Source: Microbacterium sp. EST19A (GTDB lineage: Bacteria > Actinomycetota > Actinomycetes > Actinomycetales > Microbacteriaceae). From it: 64,000 nt of DNA. The stretch lies in NCBI RefSeq assembly GCF_019969685.1, contig NZ_JAHXYZ010000001.1, positions 620,001 through 684,000 on the forward strand, given 5' to 3'. Position 1 is the first letter of the stretch. Each line of letters starts with the position of its first letter. The position numbers were made by a program, and so were the translations under genes. A model generated the notes under the pieces. The model searched no databases and was not told the DNA's origin. It saw only the letters and a list, made by a program, of their open reading frames with translations. This document shows, piece by piece, positions 52,630 through 61,153 of this stretch.

Positions 52630-53640
52630 CTAGAGGGAGTGAGGGCTTCCCCGCCGGGCGGATTCCTCCGGCACAGGTTCGACGAATTCTGCCTTGCCCT
52701 CCGGCACCGGCTCGCCGAGCTTCACCACGATCACGCCGGCGAGCACCAGTGCGCCGCCGAGGGCCTGCAGCAGATCCGGCAGCTGGCCGAGCAGCAGCCA
52801 GCCGAACAGCAGCGCCGCCACGACCTCGGCGAGTGCGACGAAGGAGGCGAGTCTCGAGCCCAGCATCCGCGTCGAGGCGATGCCGAGCAGGTAGGCGAGC
52901 GCCGTCGCGAGCACGCCCATCGCCAGGACCGGCACGAACCAGGGCACGCTGCCGAAGCGGTAGGCGATGTCATCCGTCGTCCAGGCGATCGGCAGCACGC
53001 CGACCGCGCCGGCGATGATCAGGCCGATCGCGCCGAGCAGCAGGCCGCTGCCCGCGAGGGCGAGCGGAGGGAGCCCGGTGTCGGCTCTGGCCGAGAGGAC
53101 GAAGTACGTGGCAGCGCCGACCATGGCCCCGAGCGCCCAGAGCACACCGGCGACGTTCACCTCGGCGCCCGTGACGACGTCGAGCATCAGCACGAGTCCG
53201 ACGAAGGCGATGATCGCTCCGAGGATGCTGCGCCGGCTCGGCCGTTCACCGCGACGGATCCAGAGCCAGAGGATCACCGCGACGGGCGCCGTGTATTCGA
53301 TGAGCAGGGCGATGCCGACATCCATCACCGCGACGGCCTGGAAGTAGAAGAGCTGGGTCGCGGTCACGGCGAGGAGGCCGTACGCGGCGATCATGCCGAG
53401 GTTGCGGCGGAGCAGACCCCACTTCCCGCGCAGCGAGATGAGAGTCGGGATCAGCAGCACCAGGGCGGCGACGCAGATGCGCGCGGTCACGGCGGCGCCG
53501 GGCGTCCAACCCGCGTCGATGAGCCCCCGCGCCCATCCCCCCGACATGCCGAAGGCGAAGGCGGCGCCGATCGCGAGCGGCAGGCCGAGGCCGACGCCGG
53601 GCTTCACTGCCGAGGTCACGTCATTCGCCACTGTGCTCAT
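52630..53640 (-). CDS. EamA/DMT family transporter
   Basis: The 336-residue protein has ten predicted helices in two EamA repeats, with the typical LLRRNLGMIAAYGLLAVTATQLFYFQAVAVMDVGIALLIEYTAPV in the first. The substrate is unknown. It is divergent from the CGNR regulator, a common pairing. TTGACA-N18-TAGCGT lies just upstream, with the -10 eight bases before the ATG. Confidence 0.88.
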   Translation of the reverse strand: MSTVANDVTSAVKPGVGLGLPLAIGAAFAFGMSGGWARGLIDAGWTPGAAVTARICVAALVLLIPTLISLRGKWGLLRRNLGMIAAYGLLAVTATQLFYFQAVAVMDVGIALLIEYTAPVAVILWLWIRRGERPSRRSILGAIIAFVGLVLMLDVVTGAEVNVAGVLWALGAMVGAATYFVLSARADTGLPPLALAGSGLLLGAIGLIIAGAVGVLPIAWTTDDIAYRFGSVPWFVPVLAMGVLATALAYLLGIASTRMLGSRLASFVALAEVVAALLFGWLLLGQLPDLLQALGGALVLAGVIVVKLGEPVPEGKAEFVEPVPEESARRGSPHSL

Positions 53641-53679
53641 GACATGTGACGCTACGCGTATCCGATGTAAGATGTCAAC
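53641..53679. promoter_or_regulatory. divergent promoters for EamA and CGNR genes
   Basis: On the minus strand TTGACA (53678-53673), an 18-bp spacer and TAGCGT (53654-53649) drive the EamA gene. On the plus strand TAAGAT (53668-53673) lies six bases before the CGNR ATG. The two overlap, so one regulator site here would control both. Confidence 0.6.
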
Positions 53680-54216
53680 ATGATCTTCACCGATGACACG
53701 GAAGAGACCCTCCGTTCGGCCGTCTGGCTCGTGAACTCGGCCGAGGATCCGGAGACGCTGGCCGATCTCGCCGACTACGAGACCTTCCTCGCGGAGTTCC
53801 CGTACACGGGGCGCATCGACCGCGACGAGGCGGAGCTGGCCTCCCTCCAGGCGCTGCGACCGCGTCTGCGCGCGATGCTGCTCGCCTCTCGTGACGACAT
53901 GGTCGCCCGAGTCAATGACGCGCTCGACGAGAGCACGCTCACCCCGCACCTCGTCCGGCACGACGACACGGACTGGCACCTGCACGCGGTCGCCGACGAC
54001 AACCCGCTCGCCGAACGCGTGCTGATCGAGACGGCGATGGCCCTGATCGACGTCGTCCGCGCCGACGAAGGCTCGCGCATCACTGTCTGCGACGACGACA
54101 CGTGCGAGGCGCTGGCCCTCGACCTCTCCCGCAACCGCTCGAAGCGCTACTGCTCGGCCACCTGCGCGAACCGCAACGCCGTCGCCGCCTACCGTGCCCG
54201 CCGCGCTGACGCCTGA
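53680..54216 (+). CDS. CGNR zinc-finger (ABATE) regulator
   Basis: The 178-residue protein has an N-terminal ABATE domain and a C-terminal CGNR finger: CDDDTCEALALDLSRNRSKRYCSATCANRNAVAAYRAR. The four Cys and the ANRN element are intact. Such proteins are thought to be stress-linked transcription factors. It probably regulates itself and the divergent EamA exporter. Its stop codon lies inside a 7-bp tandem repeat. Confidence 0.88.
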   Translation: MIFTDDTEETLRSAVWLVNSAEDPETLADLADYETFLAEFPYTGRIDRDEAELASLQALRPRLRAMLLASRDDMVARVNDALDESTLTPHLVRHDDTDWHLHAVADDNPLAERVLIETAMALIDVVRADEGSRITVCDDDTCEALALDLSRNRSKRYCSATCANRNAVAAYRARRADA

Positions 54217-54234
54217 CGCCTGACGCCTGACGCC
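54207..54234. repeat. four tandem TGACGCC units across a stop codon
   Basis: The 7-bp unit TGACGCC is repeated four times at 54207-54234. The CGNR stop TGA is the start of the second unit. Because 7 is not a multiple of three, a change of copy number before the stop would alter the C-terminus. Confidence 0.65.
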
Positions 54235-54334
54235 TGTCGCGTCAGCATCCGCCCCGTCCGCCCGCTCCGGTCGTCGACCGCCCTGCACGCGCGCACCCCT
54301 CACCGCACATCTGCGCAGCAGGCGCTGGACGCGA

Positions 54335-54373
54335 ACCTGTCATCACAGGTACACTCAACTTGTCATTACAGGT
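54335..54373. promoter_or_regulatory. tandem operators ACCTGTCATCACAGGT and ACTTGTCATTACAGGT
   Basis: The two 16-bp palindromic sites start 23 bp apart, immediately before the G6PI-like gene (start 54409). Their common core TGTCATNACAGGT reappears before the ABC operon at 63829-63844. The form is GntR- or DeoR-like. No regulator gene is adjacent. The rest of the 192-bp gap 54217-54408 shows nothing else. Confidence 0.65.
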
Positions 54374-54408
54374 TGCGCAGCGCCGCAGCATCCTCGCAAG
54401 GAGCACCG

Positions 54409-54993
54409 ATGCCCGAGTTCCACACCCCGCCGATCTCTCCGACGGCGATCGCCTTCGATGCCGAGAAGCTGACGCTCTCCCCGGAGGGGCCGACCCTCAC
54501 CCGGCGGATGTCCGACCTCGAAGGCCTCTTCCTCGATCACGATGCCTGGTCGGCCGCCGCGCAGGGTGAGAACCCGGTCGTCTACACCGTCGTCAGCTCC
54601 CCCATTCCCGAGGTCGACCGCGAACTCCCGCAGTCGATCACCACGATCATGCCCGGCGACACGTCCGGCGAGCTGTGGATGACGAAGGGGCACCAGCATC
54701 CGAACCACCAGGGCGAGATCTACCTCGCGCTGAAGGGCCGCGGCGGTCTGCTCATGTTCGACGGCGAGCGCACCGAATGGCTCGACATGCTGCCCGGCAC
54801 CATCGGCTACATCCCGCCGGGCTGGGCACACCGTTCGATCAACACCGGCGACGAGCCGTACGCCTTCCTCGCCGTGTACCCGGGCGGCGCCGGCCACGAC
54901 TACGGCTGGGTTCTCGAGCACGGCATGGGATCGCGCGCCTACCGCGCGGATGCCGACACCGACGGCGTCGACCTGCGTCCCTACGCCGGCTAG
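54409..54993 (+). CDS. cupin-type glucose-6-phosphate isomerase family protein
   Basis: The 194-residue protein is a single cupin of the archaeal-type G6PI family. His95, His97 and Glu103 of TKGHQHPNHQGEIY and His141 of PPGWAHRSINTG form the metal site. It may isomerise a phosphosugar or sugar rather than glucose 6-phosphate itself. AAGGAGCACCG sets the ATG. It is first in a six-gene operon. Confidence 0.82.
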   Translation: MPEFHTPPISPTAIAFDAEKLTLSPEGPTLTRRMSDLEGLFLDHDAWSAAAQGENPVVYTVVSSPIPEVDRELPQSITTIMPGDTSGELWMTKGHQHPNHQGEIYLALKGRGGLLMFDGERTEWLDMLPGTIGYIPPGWAHRSINTGDEPYAFLAVYPGGAGHDYGWVLEHGMGSRAYRADADTDGVDLRPYAG

Positions 54994-55001
54994 GGCCTGT
55001 C

Positions 55002-56492
55002 ATGCTCATCGCCCACGACCTCGGCACCACCGGCAACAAGGCGTCCCTCCACCACGACGACGGCCGTCTCGTCGCCTCGGTCACCGTGCCGTACCCCGCG
55101 CACTTCGCCGCGGGCGGGATCGCCGAACAGGACCCGGCCGACTGGTGGAACGCGGTCGTCACCGCGACGCGCGACCTGATCGCCCGCACCGAGACCGCTC
55201 CGTCCGATGTCGCCGGACTCGTCGTGAGCGGGCAGATGATGGGCGCCGTGCTGCTCGACGCAGACGGCGAGCCGGCACGCCCGGCGATCATCTGGGCCGA
55301 CACCCGTTCGGGCGCTCAGCAGCGCGAGCTCGAGGCCGCCCTGGGCGCCGAGCACGCCTACGGGATCCTCGGGCATCGCCTCAACCCGACCTACTCGCTC
55401 GAGAAGGTCATGTGGGTGCGCGACAACGAGCCCGACACCTGGGCCCGGGTGCGCCGCGTCTGCGTGGCGAAGGACTTCATCGTGCTGCGCCTGACCGGAC
55501 GCCTGGCGACCGACCGTTCCGACGCCTCCGGCACCAACGCCTACGACCAGGCCGCCGGCACCTGGTCGGACGAGGTGCTGCAGGCCGCACGCCTCGACCC
55601 GACGCTGTTCCCCGAGATCCTCGACTCGACCGCGATCGCGGGCACGCTGACTGATGCCGCCGCCGAGGCGCTCGGCCTTCCCTCGAGCGTGCGCGTGGTG
55701 ATGGGCGGCGGCGACGGCCCGATGGCGGCCGTCGGCTCTGGCGTGGTCGCGCCCGAGGACGGCGCGTACGTCTGCCTCGGCACGTCGTCATGGATCTCGT
55801 TCGCCGCGGATCAGCCCCTGCACGACCCCGCGATGCGCACCTTCACGTTCGACAACGTCGTGCCGGGCTCTTTCGTGCCGACCGCGACGATGCAGGCCGG
55901 CGGCGCGTCGGTGCAGTGGATCGCCGAGGCCCTCTCCCCCGACCCTGCGCACCCCGAGACGGGTCGCCTCATCGCGGAAGCCTCGGGCGACGTCGACACC
56001 GACGACCTCTACTTCCTCCCCTACCTGCTCGGTGAGCGCTCCCCGCTCTGGGACCCCGACGCGCGCGGCGCCTTCGTCGGCATCGCGCGTCACCACACCA
56101 GAGCGCACCTCATGCGGTCGGTGCTCGAGGGCACCGCGTTCAATCTGCTCACCTGCATCCCGGCGTTCCGCGCCTCGGGCGCCGTGATCGACCGCATCGA
56201 CGCGGTCGGCGGCGGCGCGCAGAGCGATGTCTACCTCTCCGTGCTCGCCGACGTCTGGGGAGTCCCGGTGCGCCGGCGCACGATCGTGGAAGAGGCGAAC
56301 AGCCTCGGTGCCGCCGTCACGGGCGCCGTCGGCCTGGGTCTCACCGACTTCTCGGCGGCCCGCGCGCTCAGCGAGGTGACCGCCGAGTTCACCCCGGATG
56401 CCGGGCGTCACGCGGTGTACGCCGAGCGCCACGCCCGTTTCACCGACGCCTACACCGCGCTCGCACCCTGGTTCGCAGGGCGGCCGAGCTGA
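55002..56492 (+). CDS. FGGY family carbohydrate kinase
   Basis: The 496-residue kinase has MLIAHDLGTTGNKASLHHDDG for phosphate binding, VVSGQMMGAVLLDADG, VVMGGGDGPMAAVGSG for the catalytic Asp region and CLGTSSWISFA for ATP. It looks nearer to xylulo/glucono-type kinases than to glycerol kinases; the substrate is unknown. The stop overlaps the next ATG. Confidence 0.88.
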   Translation: MLIAHDLGTTGNKASLHHDDGRLVASVTVPYPAHFAAGGIAEQDPADWWNAVVTATRDLIARTETAPSDVAGLVVSGQMMGAVLLDADGEPARPAIIWADTRSGAQQRELEAALGAEHAYGILGHRLNPTYSLEKVMWVRDNEPDTWARVRRVCVAKDFIVLRLTGRLATDRSDASGTNAYDQAAGTWSDEVLQAARLDPTLFPEILDSTAIAGTLTDAAAEALGLPSSVRVVMGGGDGPMAAVGSGVVAPEDGAYVCLGTSSWISFAADQPLHDPAMRTFTFDNVVPGSFVPTATMQAGGASVQWIAEALSPDPAHPETGRLIAEASGDVDTDDLYFLPYLLGERSPLWDPDARGAFVGIARHHTRAHLMRSVLEGTAFNLLTCIPAFRASGAVIDRIDAVGGGAQSDVYLSVLADVWGVPVRRRTIVEEANSLGAAVTGAVGLGLTDFSAARALSEVTAEFTPDAGRHAVYAERHARFTDAYTALAPWFAGRPS

Positions 56493-57445
56493 TGGGCGTC
56501 ATCCTCGTCACCAGCCGCTCGTTCTCCGACGGCGACCTCGACCTCGTCGGGCGCGCCGCGCAGGCCGGACACCGGATCCTGCGCGGCCCGGCCCATCATG
56601 ACCTCGACGAACTCCGTCCGCTGCTGCACGGCGCGGATGCCTGGATCGCCGGCACCGGATCGATCACCGACGAGCACCTCGACGCGGCGCCCAAGCTCAA
56701 GATCATTGCCCGCTACGGCGTGGGCACCGAGGCCGTCGACCTCGACGCGGCCCGCCGTCGCGGCATCCCGGTCACGAACACTCCCGGCGCGAACGCGGAT
56801 GCCGTCGCCGACCACGCCGTCGGCCTCATGCTCACCGCGCTCCGGTTCGTGCCCGACGGCGACCGGCGGGTGCGCGACGGCGACTGGGGGGTGCGCCGCG
56901 GGCGCGAACTCGGTGCCGCCCTCGTCGGCATCGTGGGCTTCGGCCGCATCGGCCAGGGCGTCGCGAAGCGTCTGAGCGGATTCGGCCCGCGCGTCGTCGC
57001 CGCCGATCCCTTCCTGTCGGCGGAGCTGATCCGCGCGAACGGTGCCGAGCCGGTCGACCTCGACGAGCTGTTCCGCGTCGCCGACGTCATCACGCTGCAC
57101 GCCCCGGGCGGTCAGCTGCTCGTCGACGCCGGGCGGCTCGCCCACATGCGCCGCGGCACCGCCCTGGTGAACACCGCCCGCGGCGACCTCGTCGACGAGT
57201 CCGCGATCGCAGAGGCTCTGCGCGACGGCATCCTGTCGGCCTACGCCGCCGACACGCTCGACGGCGACACCGCGGCCCAGTCCAGCCCGCTGCTCGACCC
57301 GGCCCTCGCCGACCGGGTGATCGTCACCCCGCACCTCGGCGCCCAGACCACGCAGGCCGTCGACAACATGGGCTCGCTCTCGCTCGACGACGTGATCGCC
57401 GTGCTCAAGGGCACCGAGCCCGCCCACCCCGTGATCGCTCGCTAG
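56492..57445 (+). CDS. D-isomer-specific 2-hydroxyacid dehydrogenase (PGDH-like)
   Basis: The 317-residue protein has VGIVGFGRIGQGVAKRL for NAD binding, the catalytic Arg in NTARGDLVDESAI, and the catalytic His in VTPHLGAQT. It is like 3-phosphoglycerate dehydrogenase but lacks the regulatory C-terminal domain. It likely oxidises a sugar acid in this operon. Confidence 0.88.
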   Translation: MGVILVTSRSFSDGDLDLVGRAAQAGHRILRGPAHHDLDELRPLLHGADAWIAGTGSITDEHLDAAPKLKIIARYGVGTEAVDLDAARRRGIPVTNTPGANADAVADHAVGLMLTALRFVPDGDRRVRDGDWGVRRGRELGAALVGIVGFGRIGQGVAKRLSGFGPRVVAADPFLSAELIRANGAEPVDLDELFRVADVITLHAPGGQLLVDAGRLAHMRRGTALVNTARGDLVDESAIAEALRDGILSAYAADTLDGDTAAQSSPLLDPALADRVIVTPHLGAQTTQAVDNMGSLSLDDVIAVLKGTEPAHPVIAR

Positions 57446-57454
57446 GAGACCCCG

Positions 57455-58414
57455 ATGACCTCGTCCCTCACCACCGATCCGGTCGCCGCCGCGACGACCC
57501 CGGCCGACTACATGGGCTTCGTCGGCGTCACGACCGCGTCGTCGTCGATCATGAAGGTGTTCCCGCTCTGGGCCGACATCCTGGGCCTCCCGACGCGCAC
57601 CCTGATCGGCCATGACCTGCCGATGGATGCGACGCCTGTGCAGTACCGGGCCATGGTCGAGCAGATCCGCGACGACCCGCACCACCGCGGCGCCCTCGTG
57701 ACCACGCACAAGATGAACGTGTACGCCGCGGCATCCGACCTGTTCGACGAGCTCGACCCGTTCGCGGTGTCGTGCGCGGAGATCTCGAGCATCTCCAAGC
57801 GCGGGCCGCTGCTGTCGGGCCGCGCGAAGGATCCGATCACGGTCGACCTGGCGCTGAACGACTTCCTCCCGGGCGACCACTTCGCCCGCACCGGTGCCGA
57901 GGTCGTCATCCTCGGCGCCGGCGGCTCGGGGACCGCGCTCAGCTGGGCGCTCGCGGAGCGCGCCGACGCTCCCGCCCGCATCACCGTGACCGCCCGCTCG
58001 CAGGAGAAGCTCGATCACCTGCGCGAGGTGCACCGCCAGCACGGCACCCGGGAGGGGCTGATCGAGTACGTCGTCACCGCGACTCCGGAGGACGCCGACG
58101 CCGTGGTGGCCGCTGCCCCCGCCGGCTCGGTGATCGCCAACGCCACGGGGCTCGGCAAGGACCGCCCCGGCTCTCCGCTGACCGACGCGGTCGTGTTCCC
58201 CGAAGACGCCTACGCGTGGGAGTTCAACTACCGCGGATCGCTCGAGTTCCTGCACCAGGCCCGGGCGCAGGCGGCCGAGCAGCCCCTGAACGTCATCGAC
58301 GGCTGGCGCTACTTCATCCACGGCTGGTCGCAGGTGGTGGCCGACGTGTTCGAGCTCGACCTCACTCCCGAGATCGTCGAGCGGCTCGCCGACGCGGCGG
58401 AGTCGGTGCGCTGA
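57455..58414 (+). CDS. shikimate dehydrogenase-like oxidoreductase
   Basis: The 319-residue protein has the two-domain shikimate-dehydrogenase form. Lys86 in LVTTHKMNVY aligns with the catalytic Lys of the N-T-P-x-K motif, VVILGAGGSGTALSWALAER is the NAD(P) site, and ANATGLGKDRPGSPL the later conserved loop. The Ser-x-Ser pocket is SSS and the Ala-Val-Asn-Thr motif is replaced (SCAEISSI), so true shikimate activity is doubtful. AGGAG lies before the ATG. It is kept in a sugar operon, far from aro genes. Confidence 0.82.
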   Translation: MTSSLTTDPVAAATTPADYMGFVGVTTASSSIMKVFPLWADILGLPTRTLIGHDLPMDATPVQYRAMVEQIRDDPHHRGALVTTHKMNVYAAASDLFDELDPFAVSCAEISSISKRGPLLSGRAKDPITVDLALNDFLPGDHFARTGAEVVILGAGGSGTALSWALAERADAPARITVTARSQEKLDHLREVHRQHGTREGLIEYVVTATPEDADAVVAAAPAGSVIANATGLGKDRPGSPLTDAVVFPEDAYAWEFNYRGSLEFLHQARAQAAEQPLNVIDGWRYFIHGWSQVVADVFELDLTPEIVERLADAAESVR

Positions 58415-59388
58415 TGCCCGGCGTCCGCACGGTGCTCGGCGACGTCGACCCGGCGGCACTCGGACGCGTGAACTATCACGAGCACCTGTTCCAGGTGTCG
58501 CCCTTGCTGCCCGGTGACGAGCTCGACGACGAGCGCGCGTCGGGCACCGAGGCGGGCCTCCTGAAGGCGAGCGGCTTCGAGGCCATGGCCGATGCGACGC
58601 CCTTCGGTCTCGCTCGCGATCCTGCCGCCCTGGCGCGGATCAGCACCACGACCGGCCTGCACATCGTCGCGACCACGGGACGGCACCGCGAGGCGCACTA
58701 CGGCGCCGACCACCCGATGCAGGTCTGGACCGCGGACCGCCTCGCGTCGCTGTTCGTCTCCGACATCACCCGCGGCATGCCGGCAGACGACGCCGCCGTT
58801 TTCGAGACACCCGAGGTGCCGGCGGCCGTCGCTCCGGGCGGGGGCACCGTGCGCGCCGGGATGCTGAAGGGCGGCGTCGACTACTGGCGGATCAGCCGCT
58901 TCGAGCAGACGACCCTCCTCGCCGTCGCCGCGGCGCACCGCGCGACCGGTGCGCCCGTGATGGTGCATCTGGAGTTCTGCACCGCCGCGCACGAGGTGCT
59001 CGACATGCTGGCGGGTGAGGGCGTGGCATCCGACCGCGTGGTGCTGGCGCACGCCGACCGCGATCCGGATGCCGGGCTCCACGTCTCCCTCGCCGAGCGC
59101 GGCGCCTACCTCGGCTACGACGGCTTCGCGCGCCCGCGCACCCGCTCCGACGCCGAACTGCTCGCGCTGACCGCGGCGGTCGTCGAACGCGGAGCCGGTG
59201 ACCGGGTCGTGCTGGGTGGCGACGTCGCGCGGCGCAGCCGATACATCGCGTACGGAGGGATGCCGGGACTCGCGTACCTCGGTGAGCGCTACCTCCCGCG
59301 TCTCCGCGCCCTCGTCGGCGACGACGCCGTCGACCGGATGCTGGTCGCCAACCCCGCGCGCCTGCTCACGCTTTCGGCCGCGGCCTGA
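58414..59388 (+). CDS. phosphotriesterase-family lactonase-like hydrolase
   Basis: The 324-residue amidohydrolase has the PTE metal set: His22 and His24 (NYHEHLF), Lys152 (MLKGGVDYW) for the bridging carbamate, His185 (VHLEFCT), His213 (LAHADRD) and Asp270 (GGDVARRS). PTE homologues in sugar operons have been shown to hydrolyse sugar-lactone phosphates, so that is the likeliest job. The ATG overlaps the preceding TGA. Confidence 0.88.
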   Translation: MPGVRTVLGDVDPAALGRVNYHEHLFQVSPLLPGDELDDERASGTEAGLLKASGFEAMADATPFGLARDPAALARISTTTGLHIVATTGRHREAHYGADHPMQVWTADRLASLFVSDITRGMPADDAAVFETPEVPAAVAPGGGTVRAGMLKGGVDYWRISRFEQTTLLAVAAAHRATGAPVMVHLEFCTAAHEVLDMLAGEGVASDRVVLAHADRDPDAGLHVSLAERGAYLGYDGFARPRTRSDAELLALTAAVVERGAGDRVVLGGDVARRSRYIAYGGMPGLAYLGERYLPRLRALVGDDAVDRMLVANPARLLTLSAAA

Positions 59389-59427
59389 GCGGCGGCCTGA
59401 GCCGCGGCATCCGCCCCGCGCCCGCAC

Positions 59428-59502
59428 CGTCGGGAGGAGTTCTCTCCCAGGGGAGGAGACTGGAGCCCTCAGCATCCGCTCGACGACGAGATCTCCGCCC
59501 GA
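59428..59502. repeat. paired-block intergenic repeat, copy 1
   Basis: CGTCGGGAGGAGTTCTC at 59428-59444 and GAGATCTCCGCCCGA at 59488-59502 bound a 75-bp element before the ABM gene. Both blocks recur in the same order and spacing in copy 2 at 59885-59958. Confidence 0.65.
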
Positions 59503-59526
59503 ACCGCATCCACCCGAGGAGCCCCC

Positions 59527-59823
59527 ATGACCGAACCGACGATCCTGCACGCCACGTTCACCGCCCAGCCGGGGCAGGGTGACCGCGTGGCGGCGCTGCT
59601 CCACGACTTCGCCGAGGTGGTGCGCGCCGAGGAGGGCACCGTCGTCTTCGACGCCAGCCGCCTCGCCGACGACCCCGACCGGTTCTTCGTGTACGAGGTC
59701 TACCGCGACGACGAGGCATTCCGGGCGCATCTCGCCGCTCCCGCGGGTGTGCCGTTCAACGCCGAGTTGCAGACGCTGATCGTCGAACCTTCGTCGCAGC
59801 TCACCTTCCTCCAGCGCGTCTGA
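59527..59823 (+). CDS. ABM domain protein, putative quinol monooxygenase type
   Basis: The 98-residue protein is a single ABM ferredoxin-like domain (ILHATFTAQPGQGDRVAALLHDFAEVVRAEEGTVVFDASR, FFVYEVYRDDEAFRAHLAAP). Such proteins may be monooxygenases or, in sugar operons, epimerase/mutarotase-like helpers. The start has GAGGAGCC upstream. It is probably the last gene of the 54.4-kb operon, separated by a repeat. Confidence 0.82.
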   Translation: MTEPTILHATFTAQPGQGDRVAALLHDFAEVVRAEEGTVVFDASRLADDPDRFFVYEVYRDDEAFRAHLAAPAGVPFNAELQTLIVEPSSQLTFLQRV

Positions 59824-59884
59824 CGCCTGGTCGCGCCCGGGACCCGCCGGCATCCGCACCGCATCGCGCCCGGCATCCGCACCG

Positions 59885-59958
59885 CGTCGGGAGGAGTTCT
59901 CGCCGTCGGGCGGAGCTCGGCGCGGATTCCTCCGCCCGAGCGTGAGATCTCCGCCCGA
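59885..59958. repeat. paired-block intergenic repeat, copy 2
   Basis: The 17-bp block CGTCGGGAGGAGTTCTC (59885-59901) and the 15-bp block GAGATCTCCGCCCGA (59944-59958) repeat copy 1 exactly in the blocks. It lies in the 227-bp gap 59824-60050 between convergent genes, which holds no coding sequence. Confidence 0.65.
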
Positions 59959-60004
59959 GCCGTCCGCCGCGCGCTCGACGTCGGCAGGTCCCGCCTGACA
60001 CGAA

Positions 60005-60034
60005 GAAGCCCCCCACCCGAAGGTGAGGGGCTTC
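60005..60034. terminator. hairpin terminator with CGAA/TTCG loop
   Basis: Bases 60005-60017 pair with 60022-60034 with one mismatch around a tetraloop (TTCG on the minus strand). It lies just after the substrate-binding gene stop at 60051 and before the ABM gene end, so it probably ends the ABC operon. Confidence 0.8.
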
Positions 60035-60050
60035 CGTCGATCTCTGCAGG

Positions 60051-61052
60051 TCACTCGTAGAGGACTGCGGCGATCTTCGGGTCTTCGAGGTTGGTCTTGT
60101 CGTACCAGTACGAACCGGTGTCGTAGAACTCCTCCACCGCGTCGCCGTTGGCCGCGTCGTAGGCCGCCTGGACGACCTGCTCGCCGATGCCGATCGGGTC
60201 CTGCGTGATGGCGCCGGCCATGGTGCCGTCCTTGATCGCGTTGATCTGCGCAGCGCCGGAGTCGAAGCCGACGATCGTGATCTTGCCCTTCTCGAGGCCG
60301 AGCTCGTTCACCGCGTTGACCACGCCGATGGCGGAGCCCTCGTTGGTGCCGTAGATGCCCTTGAGGTCGGGGTGAGCCGCGATCAGCGTCTTGGCGATGT
60401 CGGCCGACTTCAGGTGGTCTCCGTCGCCGTACTGGATGTCGACGATCTCGATGTCAGGGTAGTCCGCTTCCATCTTCTCGACGAAGCCGTCACGACGCTC
60501 GACACCGGTCGAGTTGATCTGCGAGTGGCCCACGATCGCGACCTGGCCCTCACCGCCGATCAGATCGGCCATGTGCTCTGCGGCCAGGGCTCCGGCGACC
60601 TTGCTGTCGGTCGCCGAGAGGCTGAGTCCGACGTCGCCGTTGCACGGAGCGTCGAAGTAGACCACCGGGATGTCCTTCGACTTCGCCTGCTCGAGCGGGG
60701 CGACGCACGCCTCGGGGTCGAGGGCGGCGTAGGCGATGGCGTTCGGGTTCTTGTCGATCGCCGCGGTCAGCATCTCGAGCTGCTGCGCGATCTCGGTCTC
60801 GGCCGCGGGGCCTTCGAAGGTGATCTTGACGCCGAGCTCTTCCGCCTTCTGCTCTGCGCCCTTCTTCACGGCCTGCCAGAACTGGTGCTGGAAGCCCTTC
60901 GAGACCAGCGCGATGTACATCTCGCCATCGCCGCTGCCGCTGTCGCCGCCGCTGCCCTCTTCGATCACGTCACCGCCGCCGGCACAGCCGGCGAATACCA
61001 ACGCGGATGCTGCCACGAGTGCCGCGAATGCGGTCTTCTTGCCGAATTTCAT
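60051..61052 (-). CDS. ribose-type sugar ABC transporter substrate-binding lipoprotein
   Basis: The 333-residue protein has a lipobox FAGC with Cys23, then EMYIALVSKGFQHQFWQAVKKGAEQKAEELG, typical of RbsB-type Peripla_BP_4 proteins, and GIYGTNEGSAIGVVNAVNELG near 240. GGAG lies before the ATG at 61052. It is last in rbsA-rbsC-rbsB order. The ligand is unknown. Confidence 0.92.
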   Translation of the reverse strand: MKFGKKTAFAALVAASALVFAGCAGGGDVIEEGSGGDSGSGDGEMYIALVSKGFQHQFWQAVKKGAEQKAEELGVKITFEGPAAETEIAQQLEMLTAAIDKNPNAIAYAALDPEACVAPLEQAKSKDIPVVYFDAPCNGDVGLSLSATDSKVAGALAAEHMADLIGGEGQVAIVGHSQINSTGVERRDGFVEKMEADYPDIEIVDIQYGDGDHLKSADIAKTLIAAHPDLKGIYGTNEGSAIGVVNAVNELGLEKGKITIVGFDSGAAQINAIKDGTMAGAITQDPIGIGEQVVQAAYDAANGDAVEEFYDTGSYWYDKTNLEDPKIAAVLYE

Positions 61053-61153
61053 GGAAACTCCATTGTTCTCTGTGATTGCCGGCCAGGGCCGACGGTGGAC
61101 GTCATGGTGCGTATTCAGTTGAGTTGGGAGATGCGCGCCGGGACGCGCGGAGA

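Noticed and set aside
57455..58414. Biosynthetic AroE
   Set aside because: The pocket motifs are altered and the gene sits in a sugar operon, away from aro genes.
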